Shown: positions 32,724-41,203, numbered from the stretch's first letter. The stretch: DNA of 48,253 nt from Gloeocapsa sp. PCC 73106 (GCF_000332035.1 NZ_ALVY01000208.1:1-48253); one strand, 5' to 3'. Program-made: numbers and translations. The notes: generated by a model from the sequence alone, not told the origin.

Positions 32724-32961
32724 ACTCAGTAGCATTTCTAAAGCAGACACCGATGAAAAAATTGGTGAATTTTGGGATACCCATGATTTCACTGATTTTG
32801 ACACCGATGCGCCTGATGTCGAGTTTGAGATAGCTTACACAGTCCCACTTGAAGTTGATCTGTTCGGTGAAATTGAAAAACAAGCTCGACTGCGTGGAGT
32901 GAAAGTCGAAACTTTAGTCAACCTTTGGTTACGGCAGAAGCTTGCTGAACAAAAGGCATAG
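32710..32961 (+). CDS. CopG/BrnA-like antitoxin
   Basis: An 83-residue protein. The N-terminal half contains the toxin-wrapping segment EFWDTHDFTDFDTDAPDVEF, typical of BrnA/CopG-type antitoxins, and the C-terminal part (VPLEVDLFGEIEKQARLRGV, then LVNLWLRQKLAEQ) is a ribbon-helix-helix DNA-binding domain. The partner toxin just upstream is truncated and frameshifted, so this is probably an orphan antitoxin that may still repress the locus. Confidence 0.8.
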   Translation: MDASKLSSISKADTDEKIGEFWDTHDFTDFDTDAPDVEFEIAYTVPLEVDLFGEIEKQARLRGVKVETLVNLWLRQKLAEQKA

Positions 32962-33021
32962 AAAGCTGAAGCCAAAAAAACGCGACGACCGAAGGAGATA
33001 TTAAAAGGGATACTATACAAC

Positions 33022-33189
33022 ATGATGCGAAAAGGAGTAAAGTTCAATCAAAGTGCGATCGCCCATAAGTTGGGTGTACACCAATCTCAGATTTCCCGCT
33101 TCTTTAAAAACCTCCAGAAACAATTAGCTGAAAAGGGGATAAGTTGCACCTACAAAGCAGATAAAAGAATTATGCAAGTCGCTATATAG
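33022..33189 (+). CDS. Short helix-turn-helix ORF, possibly a gene fragment
   Basis: ATG 33022 to TAG 33189 encodes 55 residues with a clear helix-turn-helix, FNQSAIAHKLGVHQSQISRF. The same frame is open upstream to the antitoxin stop (32961) and reads basic residues (KKTRRPKEILKGILYN), so the HTH may be part of a longer, decayed DNA-binding protein. No ribosome-binding site stands out. I do not recognise the family. Confidence 0.4.
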   Translation: MMRKGVKFNQSAIAHKLGVHQSQISRFFKNLQKQLAEKGISCTYKADKRIMQVAI

Positions 33190-33241
33190 TGACCTTATAG
33201 CAAAACGCATAAAACCAAATGGTGACGGGTTAAGAGAAGAA

Positions 33242-33433
33242 ATGCGAGCTTTAATTGAGTGTATCGAGAGCGATCCAGAAACCTGGTTAAGCGATCTACT
33301 CAAAGACTTCGTGTATAAAGGGTACAGCTATGTGCGTCAATTTTGGCTAGAAGGAATGCCAAAAAGCGTAGTAAAACAGATTATTGGGATGCTGCTAGGA
33401 GCGATAAAATTTAGCGAGTGTGGAAGTGGGTGA
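33242..33433 (+). CDS. Hypothetical protein fragment (63 aa)
   Basis: From ATG 33242 a 63-residue frame reads ALIECIESDPETWLSDLLKD, then YKGYSYVRQFWLEG and a hydrophobic helix (VVKQIIGMLLGAIKF). The composition is protein-like, and the frame is open for about 17 more codons upstream (IAKRIKPNGDGLREE) without a start codon, which suggests the C-terminal part of a decayed gene. I do not recognise it. It lies between the broken BrnT/BrnA locus and the TIGR04255 operon. Confidence 0.4.
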   Translation: MRALIECIESDPETWLSDLLKDFVYKGYSYVRQFWLEGMPKSVVKQIIGMLLGAIKFSECGSG

Positions 33434-33474
33434 TATAATCGAACTGGGGGTAAATTGTGTTAAAAATATAGATT

Positions 33475-34227
33475 ATGTCAGAAAAACTAACTAATAAACC
33501 TTTAGTTGAAGCTATTTTTGAAATAAATTGGCATTTTTCCCTTTCTGAAGATAGCTTGACTAGTTTAAACTATCAAAGACTGGTAGGTAGTTTTTTTGAA
33601 AAAATTCAGCATGATTATCCCATCTATCAACCAATATCAAATAGTTTAGAGGTTATTCCTGAAAAAATACAGCATCGTTTTTGTAAAGATAATAATGAAG
33701 ATCCTATTCTACAATTAGGGTTAGGAATATTTACTATTAACTCTCCTAGTTATTCAGAATGGCATGATTTTAAAATTGAAATACTCAAGTATATTGATAT
33801 TTTTAATTTATCTCAGTTAAACTTAAACTTAAGTATTAAATCAATAGCTCTTAGATATATCGACCTATTTAATATTAATCTTGTTCAAGAAAATATCCAA
33901 GAGTTTTTAGCACAGAAACTTAAAACCACCATCAAAATAGAATCGAGTTTATTTAAAAATCAAAGAGTAAAAAACTTACCTCAAGCTTTTAAACTTAAAT
34001 TAATATTCCCCTGCGAGAATCCTCAAGGAATGATGCACTTCAATTTAGCTAAAGGTCACCGCTCCGAACAGGATATTATTATTTGCGATTATGGAATTCA
34101 ATCTCAGTCAGATGATTTAAGTTTATTTAGAAAATCACCAGAACAATGGTTAGATGAGTCTCATACCGTGGCTCATGATTGGTTTTTCGCTCTAGTTGAA
34201 GGAGAATTATTGGAGAATTTCCGATGA
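33475..34227 (+). CDS. TIGR04255-family protein
   Basis: A 250-residue soluble protein. The N-terminus KPLVEAIFEINWHF and the segment LQLGLGIFTINSPSYSEWHD match the sporadically distributed TIGR04255 family, whose function is unknown and whose members occur in accessory and defence-like regions. No catalytic motif is evident. The stop codon overlaps the start of a 79-residue antitoxin-like gene by four bases (ATGA), and that gene in turn overlaps a PIN toxin gene, so the three are translationally coupled. This suggests the protein belongs to, or modulates, the toxin-antitoxin unit. Confidence 0.8.
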   Translation: MSEKLTNKPLVEAIFEINWHFSLSEDSLTSLNYQRLVGSFFEKIQHDYPIYQPISNSLEVIPEKIQHRFCKDNNEDPILQLGLGIFTINSPSYSEWHDFKIEILKYIDIFNLSQLNLNLSIKSIALRYIDLFNINLVQENIQEFLAQKLKTTIKIESSLFKNQRVKNLPQAFKLKLIFPCENPQGMMHFNLAKGHRSEQDIIICDYGIQSQSDDLSLFRKSPEQWLDESHTVAHDWFFALVEGELLENFR

Positions 34228-34463
34228 CTAGTTTATTGCTGGAATCAACATTAGATAAAAACCTGGAAGTAGATGACAATTTAGATACTTCTACTTTACT
34301 CAATACGGCGGTAAAAACTATTGAGATGAGGAAAACACCCCCTTTGTTTGACTCCCAACAATGGGAAGCAGATATGAAAATACTTGCTGAAGGAAGCGAT
34401 CAGATACCAATACTCCCAGATGAAGCGTTTAGTCGCGAAAGTATTTATAGCGATCACGACTGA
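34224..34463 (+). CDS. Probable antitoxin of the downstream PIN toxin
   Basis: A 79-residue acidic protein (pattern MRKTPPLFDSQQWEADMKIL, PILPDEAFSRESIYSDHD). The C-terminal half looks like a toxin-wrapping tail; the N-terminal part is short and not an obvious DNA-binding domain, so repression of the operon may depend on the TIGR04255 partner. It overlaps the gene before it by four bases and the PIN gene after it by one (TGATG). The role is inferred mainly from position and size. Confidence 0.7.
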   Translation: MTSLLLESTLDKNLEVDDNLDTSTLLNTAVKTIEMRKTPPLFDSQQWEADMKILAEGSDQIPILPDEAFSRESIYSDHD

Positions 34464-34900
34464 TGTCTTACTTAGTTGATACTAATATACTGCTTCGTTT
34501 TGTCTCACCTTCTGATTCTGATCATGCTCGTATAATGTCATTACTCCATCATTTACTTCAACAGGGCAATAGAGTCTGTTATACTTCCCAAAATTTAGCA
34601 GAGTTTTGGAATGTTTGTACTCGACCAAATATAACACGTAATGGACTTGGTTTGACGATTGAAGAAACTGACAGAAGAGCACAAGTAATAGAAAGAAATT
34701 TGGAATTTTTGCCTGATGTACCTGGGATTCACCGACGGTGGCGACAATTATTAGTAAAATATCGAGTAAGTGGAGTCCAAGTTCATGATACTCGTCTTGT
34801 TGCAGCCATGTTAGAGTATGGAATAGAAAATCTCATAACCCTTAATAATAAAGATTTCCAACGCTTGACCGAGATAAAAGTAGTTAATCCCAAAACGTGA
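34463..34900 (+). CDS. PIN-domain ribonuclease toxin (VapC-like)
   Basis: A complete PIN domain of 145 residues: first Asp in SYLVDTNILLRF, the conserved acidic residue in SQNLAEFWNVCTRP, and later acids in VQVHDTRLVAAMLEYGIENL followed by LITLNNKDF. It should cleave RNA when released from its antitoxin. Its ATG overlaps the preceding stop (TGATG). The gene ends 17 bp from the convergent pseudogene at 34917-35421. Confidence 0.9.
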   Translation: MSYLVDTNILLRFVSPSDSDHARIMSLLHHLLQQGNRVCYTSQNLAEFWNVCTRPNITRNGLGLTIEETDRRAQVIERNLEFLPDVPGIHRRWRQLLVKYRVSGVQVHDTRLVAAMLEYGIENLITLNNKDFQRLTEIKVVNPKT

Positions 34901-34916
34901 GGAGAAAAACGCACTT

Positions 34917-35421
34917 CTACTTCAGATTGCGATTTTTACGACGTTGGCGAGTTCTAGCGGGGGTTTTGAATTTAGGTATTTCTGAGGTGGGGGAGTTAAA
35001 TCCTGCACGTAACTAAAAGCATTTTTAGCGGGAATAAATTTAAACACAGCTTCAATAAAATACCTCGAGGGAGTTCCCCACAAGCTGCAGCTTCAGCATT
35101 GAATCTAAAAGGTTTAATATCTTCTCGTCTCATGAGTATGGGGATATGATTCGGTTTATAGCTTTCAGTGACGTCTAAAGCCGGTTTATTGCGGTAGATA
35201 GTAATTACTGCACCTTTTACCTGGGGTATCATTTGCCAAATTCCCCGCAAAGTAAAGATATTTATATCATCCCATTGAGGCGTTTCCGACCAGGCGATCG
35301 CCTCAAAATAAATAATCAGATCTTGTTTAGGTGCTATATAAGTTTTCGGATGAACCCTAAAATAAAGAGTCTTTCCCCAAAAGTCAGGACAGCGATCATT
35401 GTTGTCCGGTTTCTCCTTGGG
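34917..35421 (-). pseudogene. Conserved cyanobacterial protein, decayed by two frameshifts
   Basis: Coding-like sequence runs through three frames on the minus strand. The first reads CPDFWGKTLYFRVHPKTYIA, WDDINIFTLRGIWQMIPQ, HIPILMRREDIKPFRFNAEA and GELPRGILLK; near 35045 the sense passes to a second frame (VFKFIPAKNAFSYVQDLTPP), and near 34990 to a third (SEIPKFKTPARTRQRRKNRN) ending at TAG 34917-34919. No start codon is found after the upstream stop at 35422-35424. Together they look like one protein of about 165 residues of a cyanobacterial family whose function I do not know. Confidence 0.65.
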
Positions 35422-35493
35422 CTAAAATAGAATTATAAATAAAATGTGTTAGGGGTTTAAGATTGTCACTTGATAGCTATATAAAGGTGTGAT

Positions 35494-36363
35494 TTGAGCA
35501 AAAACTCTAAACTTGTTCCTTCTCATGATTATTTCTTTGGTCCAATTATTAAGGCTCTTAAACAATTGGGTGGTTCTGCTAACGTTCAAGAAATCTATGA
35601 CCTAGTTTGTGATATAGAGAATATTTCAGAAGCACAACAAGCTATTCTCCATAAAGAAGGACCACAAACCGAAATAAAATACCGTATGTCTTGGGCAAGA
35701 ACCGATCTCAAAATATACGGTGCTATTGACAATATTGGTAGGGGTGTCTGGGCTTTAACGAGTCAAGGTAGAGAATTAAAAAGTATCGATAAAAATCAGA
35801 TTAAAAGATATGTTAATAATGAGCGTATTGATAAAGATGAAGAAAAAGAAAAAATTGATACCTCACTAGAATCTATAGATGATCAGGGGTTTTTCGCAAA
35901 TTCTGAAGACTGGATCCCTCAATTACTAACACTTCTTCAACAAATTCCCCCAGATTCTTTTGAAAGATTGTGTCAAAGAATTCTCAGAGAATCTGGTTTT
36001 ATTAAAGTAGAAGTAACAGGAAAGCGCGGAGATGGAGGCATTGACGGTATTGGAGTGTTAAAAATTGCCCTGCTCAGCTTTCAAGTCTTTTTTCAATGCA
36101 AGCGTTATTCTGGTTCTGTGGGTGCGTCTGAAATTCGAGACTTTCGAGGTGCTATGATAGGTAGAACTGATAAAGGTTTATTGATAACTACAGGAACTTT
36201 CACTAGTTCGGCTAAGCAAGAAGCAACCCGAGATGGCGCACCAGTGTTAGACTTGATTGATGGTGAACAGTTGTGCAGAATTCTTAAAGATTTAAAGATG
36301 GGAGTTGAAACTAAAACTATTGAAGTTGTGGAGATAAAAAAGACTTGGTTCGAGGAAATATAA
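35494..36363 (+). CDS. Mrr-type restriction endonuclease
   Basis: A 289-residue protein with an N-terminal winged-helix Mrr_N domain (about 8-95; FFGPIIKALKQLGGSANVQE) and a C-terminal Mrr catalytic domain (about 145-275). The PD-(D/E)xK-type core is visible: Glu157 in SFERLCQRIL, Asp184 in RGDGGIDGIG and Gln201-x-Lys203 in FFQCKRYSG. Mrr enzymes cut modified DNA and act as type IV restriction systems. The start is TTG at 35494 with AAGGTG upstream. It is not accompanied by a methylase, as expected for this type. Confidence 0.9.
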   Translation: MSKNSKLVPSHDYFFGPIIKALKQLGGSANVQEIYDLVCDIENISEAQQAILHKEGPQTEIKYRMSWARTDLKIYGAIDNIGRGVWALTSQGRELKSIDKNQIKRYVNNERIDKDEEKEKIDTSLESIDDQGFFANSEDWIPQLLTLLQQIPPDSFERLCQRILRESGFIKVEVTGKRGDGGIDGIGVLKIALLSFQVFFQCKRYSGSVGASEIRDFRGAMIGRTDKGLLITTGTFTSSAKQEATRDGAPVLDLIDGEQLCRILKDLKMGVETKTIEVVEIKKTWFEEI

Positions 36364-36459
36364 ATATAAAATGTTAGTCATGACCAAGCGATCGCCTTAA
36401 AATCGCAGATGTATATGACAAAAAGTCAGTTAAACGTAGGTTCAATTCTGTTAAACTAA

Positions 36460-36560
36460 GCGGGAGAGTCGCCTCTCCGACTCGGGCGGGTAAGAGAGCA
36501 TACGTCACCGCATCTCCCTCCCCCAAGAACCGTACGTGACTATTTCTAATCATACGGCTC
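36460..36560 (-). mobile_element. Group II intron 3' remnant (domains V and VI)
   Basis: On the minus strand, 36560 down to 36527 is a 34-base hairpin that begins GAGCCGTATG, has a GAAA tetraloop and ends CACGTACGGTTC, the conserved catalytic domain V of bacterial group II introns. The bases that follow (36526 down to about 36490) form a second hairpin with GAGATGCG and TATGCTCTC arms, suitable for domain VI. No intron-encoded reverse transcriptase or domain I is present. A further hairpin (GAGTCG/CGACTC) lies at about 36467-36484. The right boundary is uncertain; the pentapeptide gene runs into domain V. Confidence 0.75.
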
Positions 36561-36851
36561 GTGCTTCCTTGGCTTTCTCACCATGCCCTCTAAATTAGCC
36601 CACCTTAAATCAGCACGCCCTAAATTAGCACCCACTAAATTAGCACCCTTTAAATCTCTATTTGAAGTTGGATTGTTAAGAATATCCCAAACAAGTAGCC
36701 ATTTTGCATCTATCTGGGTAGTGTCATTTAACTTAGTACCCCCTAAATTAGCATCCACTAAATTAGCATGCCCTAAATCAATCTCTACATCAAGATTATC
36801 TTGTCGCCACTTATTCCATAGCTGAGTTTGACTAGAAATAATAGCTGCCAA
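36546..36851 (-). CDS. Truncated pentapeptide-repeat protein
   Basis: A frame of 101 residues: an N-terminal helix (SSQTQLWNKWRQDNLDVEID), a few A(D/N)LxG repeats (LGHANLVDANLGG), a break, then more repeats (LKGANLVGANLGRADLRWAN). It ends abruptly with MVRKPRKHEPYD, of which the last residues are encoded by group II intron domain V. The true 3' end has therefore been replaced by the intron remnant. The start is TTG at 36851; the frame is open further upstream. Pentapeptide repeats fold as right-handed beta-helices; the role is unknown. Confidence 0.6.
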   Translation of the reverse strand: MAAIISSQTQLWNKWRQDNLDVEIDLGHANLVDANLGGTKLNDTTQIDAKWLLVWDILNNPTSNRDLKGANLVGANLGRADLRWANLEGMVRKPRKHEPYD

Positions 36852-37033
36852 TACATTTGGTTTTCGACAATAATTTAAGGCAAAAATAACATAAGACTTC
36901 TACTTCTCTATCTCTGGTAATCGAAGAAGACTAATCAGAGTGATAAAATGATTATTGGTTATTTTAAAAATTATGATCATACATAAATTATATAGAATAC
37001 AGAAAATCCTTTGTTACGTTTATTTAGGGCTAC

Positions 37034-39127
37034 TTACTTAACAACTTCAATATTTCCAATAACAGCTTTATTTCCTGGCAACTTACCCTGACTATCTGTT
37101 ACTTCTAGCTTTTGATCTTGCTCAGGAATCCACCATTCTAAGGCGATTTGGTAACGTCCCAATGGCAAATCATAATCAGTTTTTAGTTTATGAACATCTC
37201 GTATAATTGTGCCTAAAGAAATCTGATCTAGAGATATATAATTATTGATCAAGCTGCTTTGAGAAGTTTGCTTAATTTTTCCATTTATATCGTACAGGGT
37301 CATGCCGATCCTTGCAGTTGTCGGTAGAGTTTGCCAAAATTTCCAATAGGAGGCGATTACTAGCTCTTCACCGGGTTTTACTTGAGAAGTGATTAAATCA
37401 TAACCTAATAGGGTGACCTGTTCACCAAAAGATAAAGATAAGGGAGTCTGGATGTATTTTAAATTTTCTGGTAAAGGTATTAACCCAGAATACACTCGTG
37501 CATAATCCACATTGTGTAGGGTAGCCTTGTATAATGGTTGTTGCAAGTTAAAGAAACTAAGTAATTCAGGGTTAATAGTTGACTCACGCTGTCTCTGACT
37601 AATATAGCTTACTACGTAGTTAGTTTGTATCAAGAGATTAGGATCACTGTACGCTATTTTGGCTAAATTTAAAACCATACCTTGAAAATATGAATCTAAA
37701 ACATTTGGCATATATGATGCCACTACAAAACTATTAGCATCCGGCGACTGGTTTAAAAAGCTAGCTATTTGTTCCAGACCTTCTCCTTGACCAATATGAA
37801 TCAGATTTTGAGCAGTTTTTCCTCCTCCAAATAAGGGATTAAAGTATGTTATATAATATGGATAGTGTGGCGCAAGTACAAGAATTTGCAGTCCTACCAT
37901 CAAAATTGCCATCCAAAACCGACGTTTTGCTAAAACAAAAATACTTATCCATCCGGATCCTGCTAACAATATTAATTGTGGATAAATAAGTAGTAAATAA
38001 CGGTCATATTTTTGATTAGTTCTAGATAAAAAAAACATAACGGAAAGAGAAACTAAAATCAGTGCAAGTAGTTCACTGCTGTTTTGAAGGTTACGTCGTA
38101 GCTTTGGTATTAGCAATATTAAAATACAAACTAACAATCCTATGTGGACTACGGGAGAGAGACGATAAATTAATGCTAATGGATAGAAAAGATGGAAAAT
38201 CACTTTTTTTGTATCTCTGATTTCTCCCAGAAAAAACCTGTGAGTGATATAGTCGTTTTCTTCTGACAAACCTGCTCGCAGTTGACTTAATGTTTCTAGA
38301 GGTGCTACCCACATTGCGGGCAAAATCAAATAAAATACCAAAAATATGGTCATCAACCACAAACACATATCGATCATTTGAACTCTCCAACCTCTTGGAT
38401 GGAAATGAGGTCGCCACAACCCTAGTTCAATTAATACTATCCAGATAAATACCCCAGGTAAAATAAAAAGAGTAGGTATTTTTGCTGCTACCGCTAACCC
38501 CATAAACACCCCGGAGCTAATGAGGTAGAAGCGCGCCGCATAACGAATTCCAGGAGGATCGATCTTTCTTCGTAAATACAGTAAAAATAACAACATTCCG
38601 ATGGCACTAAAATTAGCTTGTAGGGCATCAGTCGTTAAAAAGCGCTGATATGCTAGGAAAAATGGCTCTAATATTAGTAAAATAATCCCTGCTAAAGCAA
38701 CAGCTTGTCCTAAAAGTCTTTTAGCAAGTACATAGATGATCACCATACAAGCGGAAGTAACCACAGCTTGCAGCAAACGCGGTATCACATATAAGCTTAT
38801 AGGTATGTTTTGCGAAGCGATTGTATTGAGGCAACTCAATATATCCTCTGACTGTTTCATATCTAGCAATTCTGGAAAGAGTTGATTAAACTTACAATTC
38901 AACAACATCCCACTTCCATAAAGCCACATATTAGTAACTCCGGGATGATGACGCAGAAAAGTCTCAGCTAAATTACCTTGAAACAAAAATTTGAAGAACA
39001 ATGTACTACGGTGTAACCATGACACTTCGTCAACATTTAAAGGGATGGTAATTTGCAAACTTCTAAGCAGAAAAGATAATAAAAAAATGATGTAGTAAAT
39101 TACGTTTTTGGGGATCGTTCTAAGCAT
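37034..39127 (-). CDS. GT39-like membrane glycosyltransferase
   Basis: A 697-residue protein with about ten to twelve transmembrane helices in the first 420 residues and a soluble C-terminal domain of about 250 residues. The acidic residue in ITIPLNVDEVSWLHRS and the following loop (HHPGVTNMWLYGSG) fit the dolichyl/polyprenyl-phosphate-sugar mannosyltransferase (GT39/ArnT) type, which moves a sugar from a lipid carrier on the outer face of the membrane. The C-terminal part resembles a beta-sandwich (LSLSFGEQVTLLGYDL, TARIGMTLYDINGKI). Acceptor and donor are unknown. It stands alone, with about 180 bp of empty sequence after it. Confidence 0.8.
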   Translation of the reverse strand: MLRTIPKNVIYYIIFLLSFLLRSLQITIPLNVDEVSWLHRSTLFFKFLFQGNLAETFLRHHPGVTNMWLYGSGMLLNCKFNQLFPELLDMKQSEDILSCLNTIASQNIPISLYVIPRLLQAVVTSACMVIIYVLAKRLLGQAVALAGIILLILEPFFLAYQRFLTTDALQANFSAIGMLLFLLYLRRKIDPPGIRYAARFYLISSGVFMGLAVAAKIPTLFILPGVFIWIVLIELGLWRPHFHPRGWRVQMIDMCLWLMTIFLVFYLILPAMWVAPLETLSQLRAGLSEENDYITHRFFLGEIRDTKKVIFHLFYPLALIYRLSPVVHIGLLVCILILLIPKLRRNLQNSSELLALILVSLSVMFFLSRTNQKYDRYLLLIYPQLILLAGSGWISIFVLAKRRFWMAILMVGLQILVLAPHYPYYITYFNPLFGGGKTAQNLIHIGQGEGLEQIASFLNQSPDANSFVVASYMPNVLDSYFQGMVLNLAKIAYSDPNLLIQTNYVVSYISQRQRESTINPELLSFFNLQQPLYKATLHNVDYARVYSGLIPLPENLKYIQTPLSLSFGEQVTLLGYDLITSQVKPGEELVIASYWKFWQTLPTTARIGMTLYDINGKIKQTSQSSLINNYISLDQISLGTIIRDVHKLKTDYDLPLGRYQIALEWWIPEQDQKLEVTDSQGKLPGNKAVIGNIEVVK

Positions 39128-39628
39128 GTTAAAGTATTTCCAAAGAGTTTTTTATCTAAGTACTGCTGATAATAATTACCCTCGAGATAATTAACCGTCA
39201 GCGGGTTGAATTTGGGTAGTAACTTTACCGATTTGGAGTTTCTGTAAAGAAAATTGAGTCTGTAATTTTTGCTTAAATTAGGGAAAATAAGGATAAAGTG
39301 GATATAAAAAAAATAGATAGAAAAGAATTTATTTCTAATTTTGTCCAGAAAATTTTGCGTATCGAATTTAAGATATGCTGTTTTATTTCTTCCATCTTCT
39401 CGGATTCCCTTATCTAGCGTGGCGAGGGGAGGTCACAATCAGGTATTCTCCTGAAATTTACCATAAAACGCATAAAGATTATGCACAAAACTCATGATTG
39501 TTGAGATATTGTGACTAAAGATACAAAAAAAAACAAGAGCAAAATGAAAAATGAGTTTAGTAAATAAAAGGGTTAAAGAAACAATACACCTCTTTTAAAT
39601 TAATTGATCAAATAAGGGAAGATTATTA
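39128..39628. other. Intergenic region upstream of nrtP
   Basis: This 500-bp AT-rich gap between divergent genes has no convincing frame. It should hold the promoters of the glycosyltransferase gene and of nrtP-narB; the one regulatory-looking element is the possible NtcA site at 39511-39524. Confidence 0.5.
39511..39524 (+). promoter_or_regulatory. Possible NtcA-binding site upstream of nrtP
   Basis: GTG, eight bases, TAC fits the NtcA consensus GTA-N8-TAC with one change. It lies 105 bp before nrtP, a gene normally activated by NtcA under nitrogen limitation. A -10 box of TAN3T form at the canonical 22-base distance is not seen; TAGTAAAT occurs further on at about 39558. The call is tentative. 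Confidence 0.35.
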
Positions 39629-41203
39629 ATGCTGACAGAAATGTGGTCTTTACGTGGTAGATATAAAATTCTCCATTTCACGTGGTTTGCGTTTTTCTTA
39701 TCGTTTGTAGTCTGGTTTAACCTAGCCCCTTTAGCGACCCAGGTCGCAGCAGATTTAAACTTAGAAGTCGGACAAATCCGCACTTTAGCTATTTGTAACG
39801 TAGCGTTGACAGTACCAGCGCGCATTATTATCGGGATGCTTCTAGATAAATATGGTCCCAGAATTACTTATTCTTTACTACTTATATACGCTGCTATTCC
39901 TTGTATCGCCTTTGCTATGGCACAAGACTTCGGTCAGTTGGTAGTTAGCCGTCTAGCTTTGAGTATCGTCGGTGCGGGCTTTGTGATTGGAATCCGCATG
40001 GTAGCAGAGTGGTTTCCTCCTAAAGAAATAGGTATAGCAGAAGGAATTTACGGCGGTTGGGGTAACTTTGGTTCAGCCGCGGCGGCTTTTACTATACCCG
40101 CGATCGCAGCTTGGCTAGCTTTCGGTGCAATTAACCCACAAACAGGAGAAGCGTTACTCAATTGGCGTTTAGCGATCGCCGGGACAGGAATTATCGCAGC
40201 GATTTACGGCGTTTTCTACTACTTCAACGTCCAAGATCACCCTCCTGGAAAGGTGTACCAACGTCCCAAGAGTGCGCGTGGTTTAGAAGTAACCAGCAAA
40301 CGCGATTTTTTATTCTTGATGCTGATGAACGTACCCTTATCGGGTATTCTGATGGTGTTAGCTTGGCGCCTCAAAAAAATAGGTTTATACGGTCAGGGAG
40401 TTTTAATCCTAATCCTGTTAGCTTTAGTAGGTTTATACCTGTTTCAAGCCTATAATTGCTGGAGCGCCAATAAAGAATTACTCTCAGGTAAAAAACGCTA
40501 CGCACCAGAAGACCGTTACAACTTTTCTCAAGTAGCTATGCTCGAATTAACCTATCTAGCTAATTTTGGTTCTGAGTTAGCAGTAGTTTCCATGCTTCCA
40601 GCTTTCTTTGAAGGAACCTTTACTCTTAACGCAACCAAAGCAGGGATGATCGCCTCTACCTACGCCTTTATGAACTTAATGGCGCGTCCGGGTGGTGGTT
40701 TAATCTCCGACAGACTGGGAAGTCGTAAAACCACTATGACTGTACTCACAGCAGCTATGGGTATCAGTTATCTGATGATGGGGAGCGTTAACAGTGGTTG
40801 GTGGATACCCGCAGTAATTTTATTGACCATGGCTTGTTCCTTTTTTGTGCAAGCAGGAGAAGGATCTACCTTCGCGATCGTACCTTTAGTTAAACGTCGA
40901 GTAACCGGACAGATAGCAGGTAATGTGGGTGCTTACGGTAACGTGGGTGCAGTAGCTTTTTTAACCATCTTCAGCTTATTACCAGAATGGTTGAGTGGTG
41001 GTGGTGAAATAACCCCCGCCGTAATCGGTCAAGCTAATACTATCTTTTTCCAAATGATGGGAGTCGTGGCTTTAATAGTAGCTTTTTTGTGTTGGTTCGT
41101 ACTCAAAGAACCCAAAGGATCATTCTCAGAACATCACGAAGGGGAAGAAGCAGACATATCCGAGACGATGCAGAAAAAAATGGGGACTAAAGCGATAGAT
41201 TGA
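39629..41203 (+). CDS. nrtP: Nitrate/nitrite permease NrtP (MFS)
   Basis: A major-facilitator transporter of 524 residues with twelve predicted helices and an enlarged central loop. Family features of the NarK/NrtP group: FNLAPLATQVAADL in helix 1, the nitrate signature-like GIYGGWGNFGSAAAAF, and a second GNVGAYGNVGAVAF near residue 440. It brings nitrate into the cell as the high-affinity permease found in many cyanobacteria that lack the NrtABCD ABC system. It is followed after 60 bp by narB, so uptake and the first reduction step are cotranscribed. The nitrite reductase gene nirA, often beside them, is not in the window. Confidence 0.95.
   Translation: MLTEMWSLRGRYKILHFTWFAFFLSFVVWFNLAPLATQVAADLNLEVGQIRTLAICNVALTVPARIIIGMLLDKYGPRITYSLLLIYAAIPCIAFAMAQDFGQLVVSRLALSIVGAGFVIGIRMVAEWFPPKEIGIAEGIYGGWGNFGSAAAAFTIPAIAAWLAFGAINPQTGEALLNWRLAIAGTGIIAAIYGVFYYFNVQDHPPGKVYQRPKSARGLEVTSKRDFLFLMLMNVPLSGILMVLAWRLKKIGLYGQGVLILILLALVGLYLFQAYNCWSANKELLSGKKRYAPEDRYNFSQVAMLELTYLANFGSELAVVSMLPAFFEGTFTLNATKAGMIASTYAFMNLMARPGGGLISDRLGSRKTTMTVLTAAMGISYLMMGSVNSGWWIPAVILLTMACSFFVQAGEGSTFAIVPLVKRRVTGQIAGNVGAYGNVGAVAFLTIFSLLPEWLSGGGEITPAVIGQANTIFFQMMGVVALIVAFLCWFVLKEPKGSFSEHHEGEEADISETMQKKMGTKAID

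Noticed and set aside
35233-35430. Plus-strand frame of 65 codons
   Set aside because: It lies opposite the three-frame pseudogene, whose minus-strand translation is clearly protein-like.
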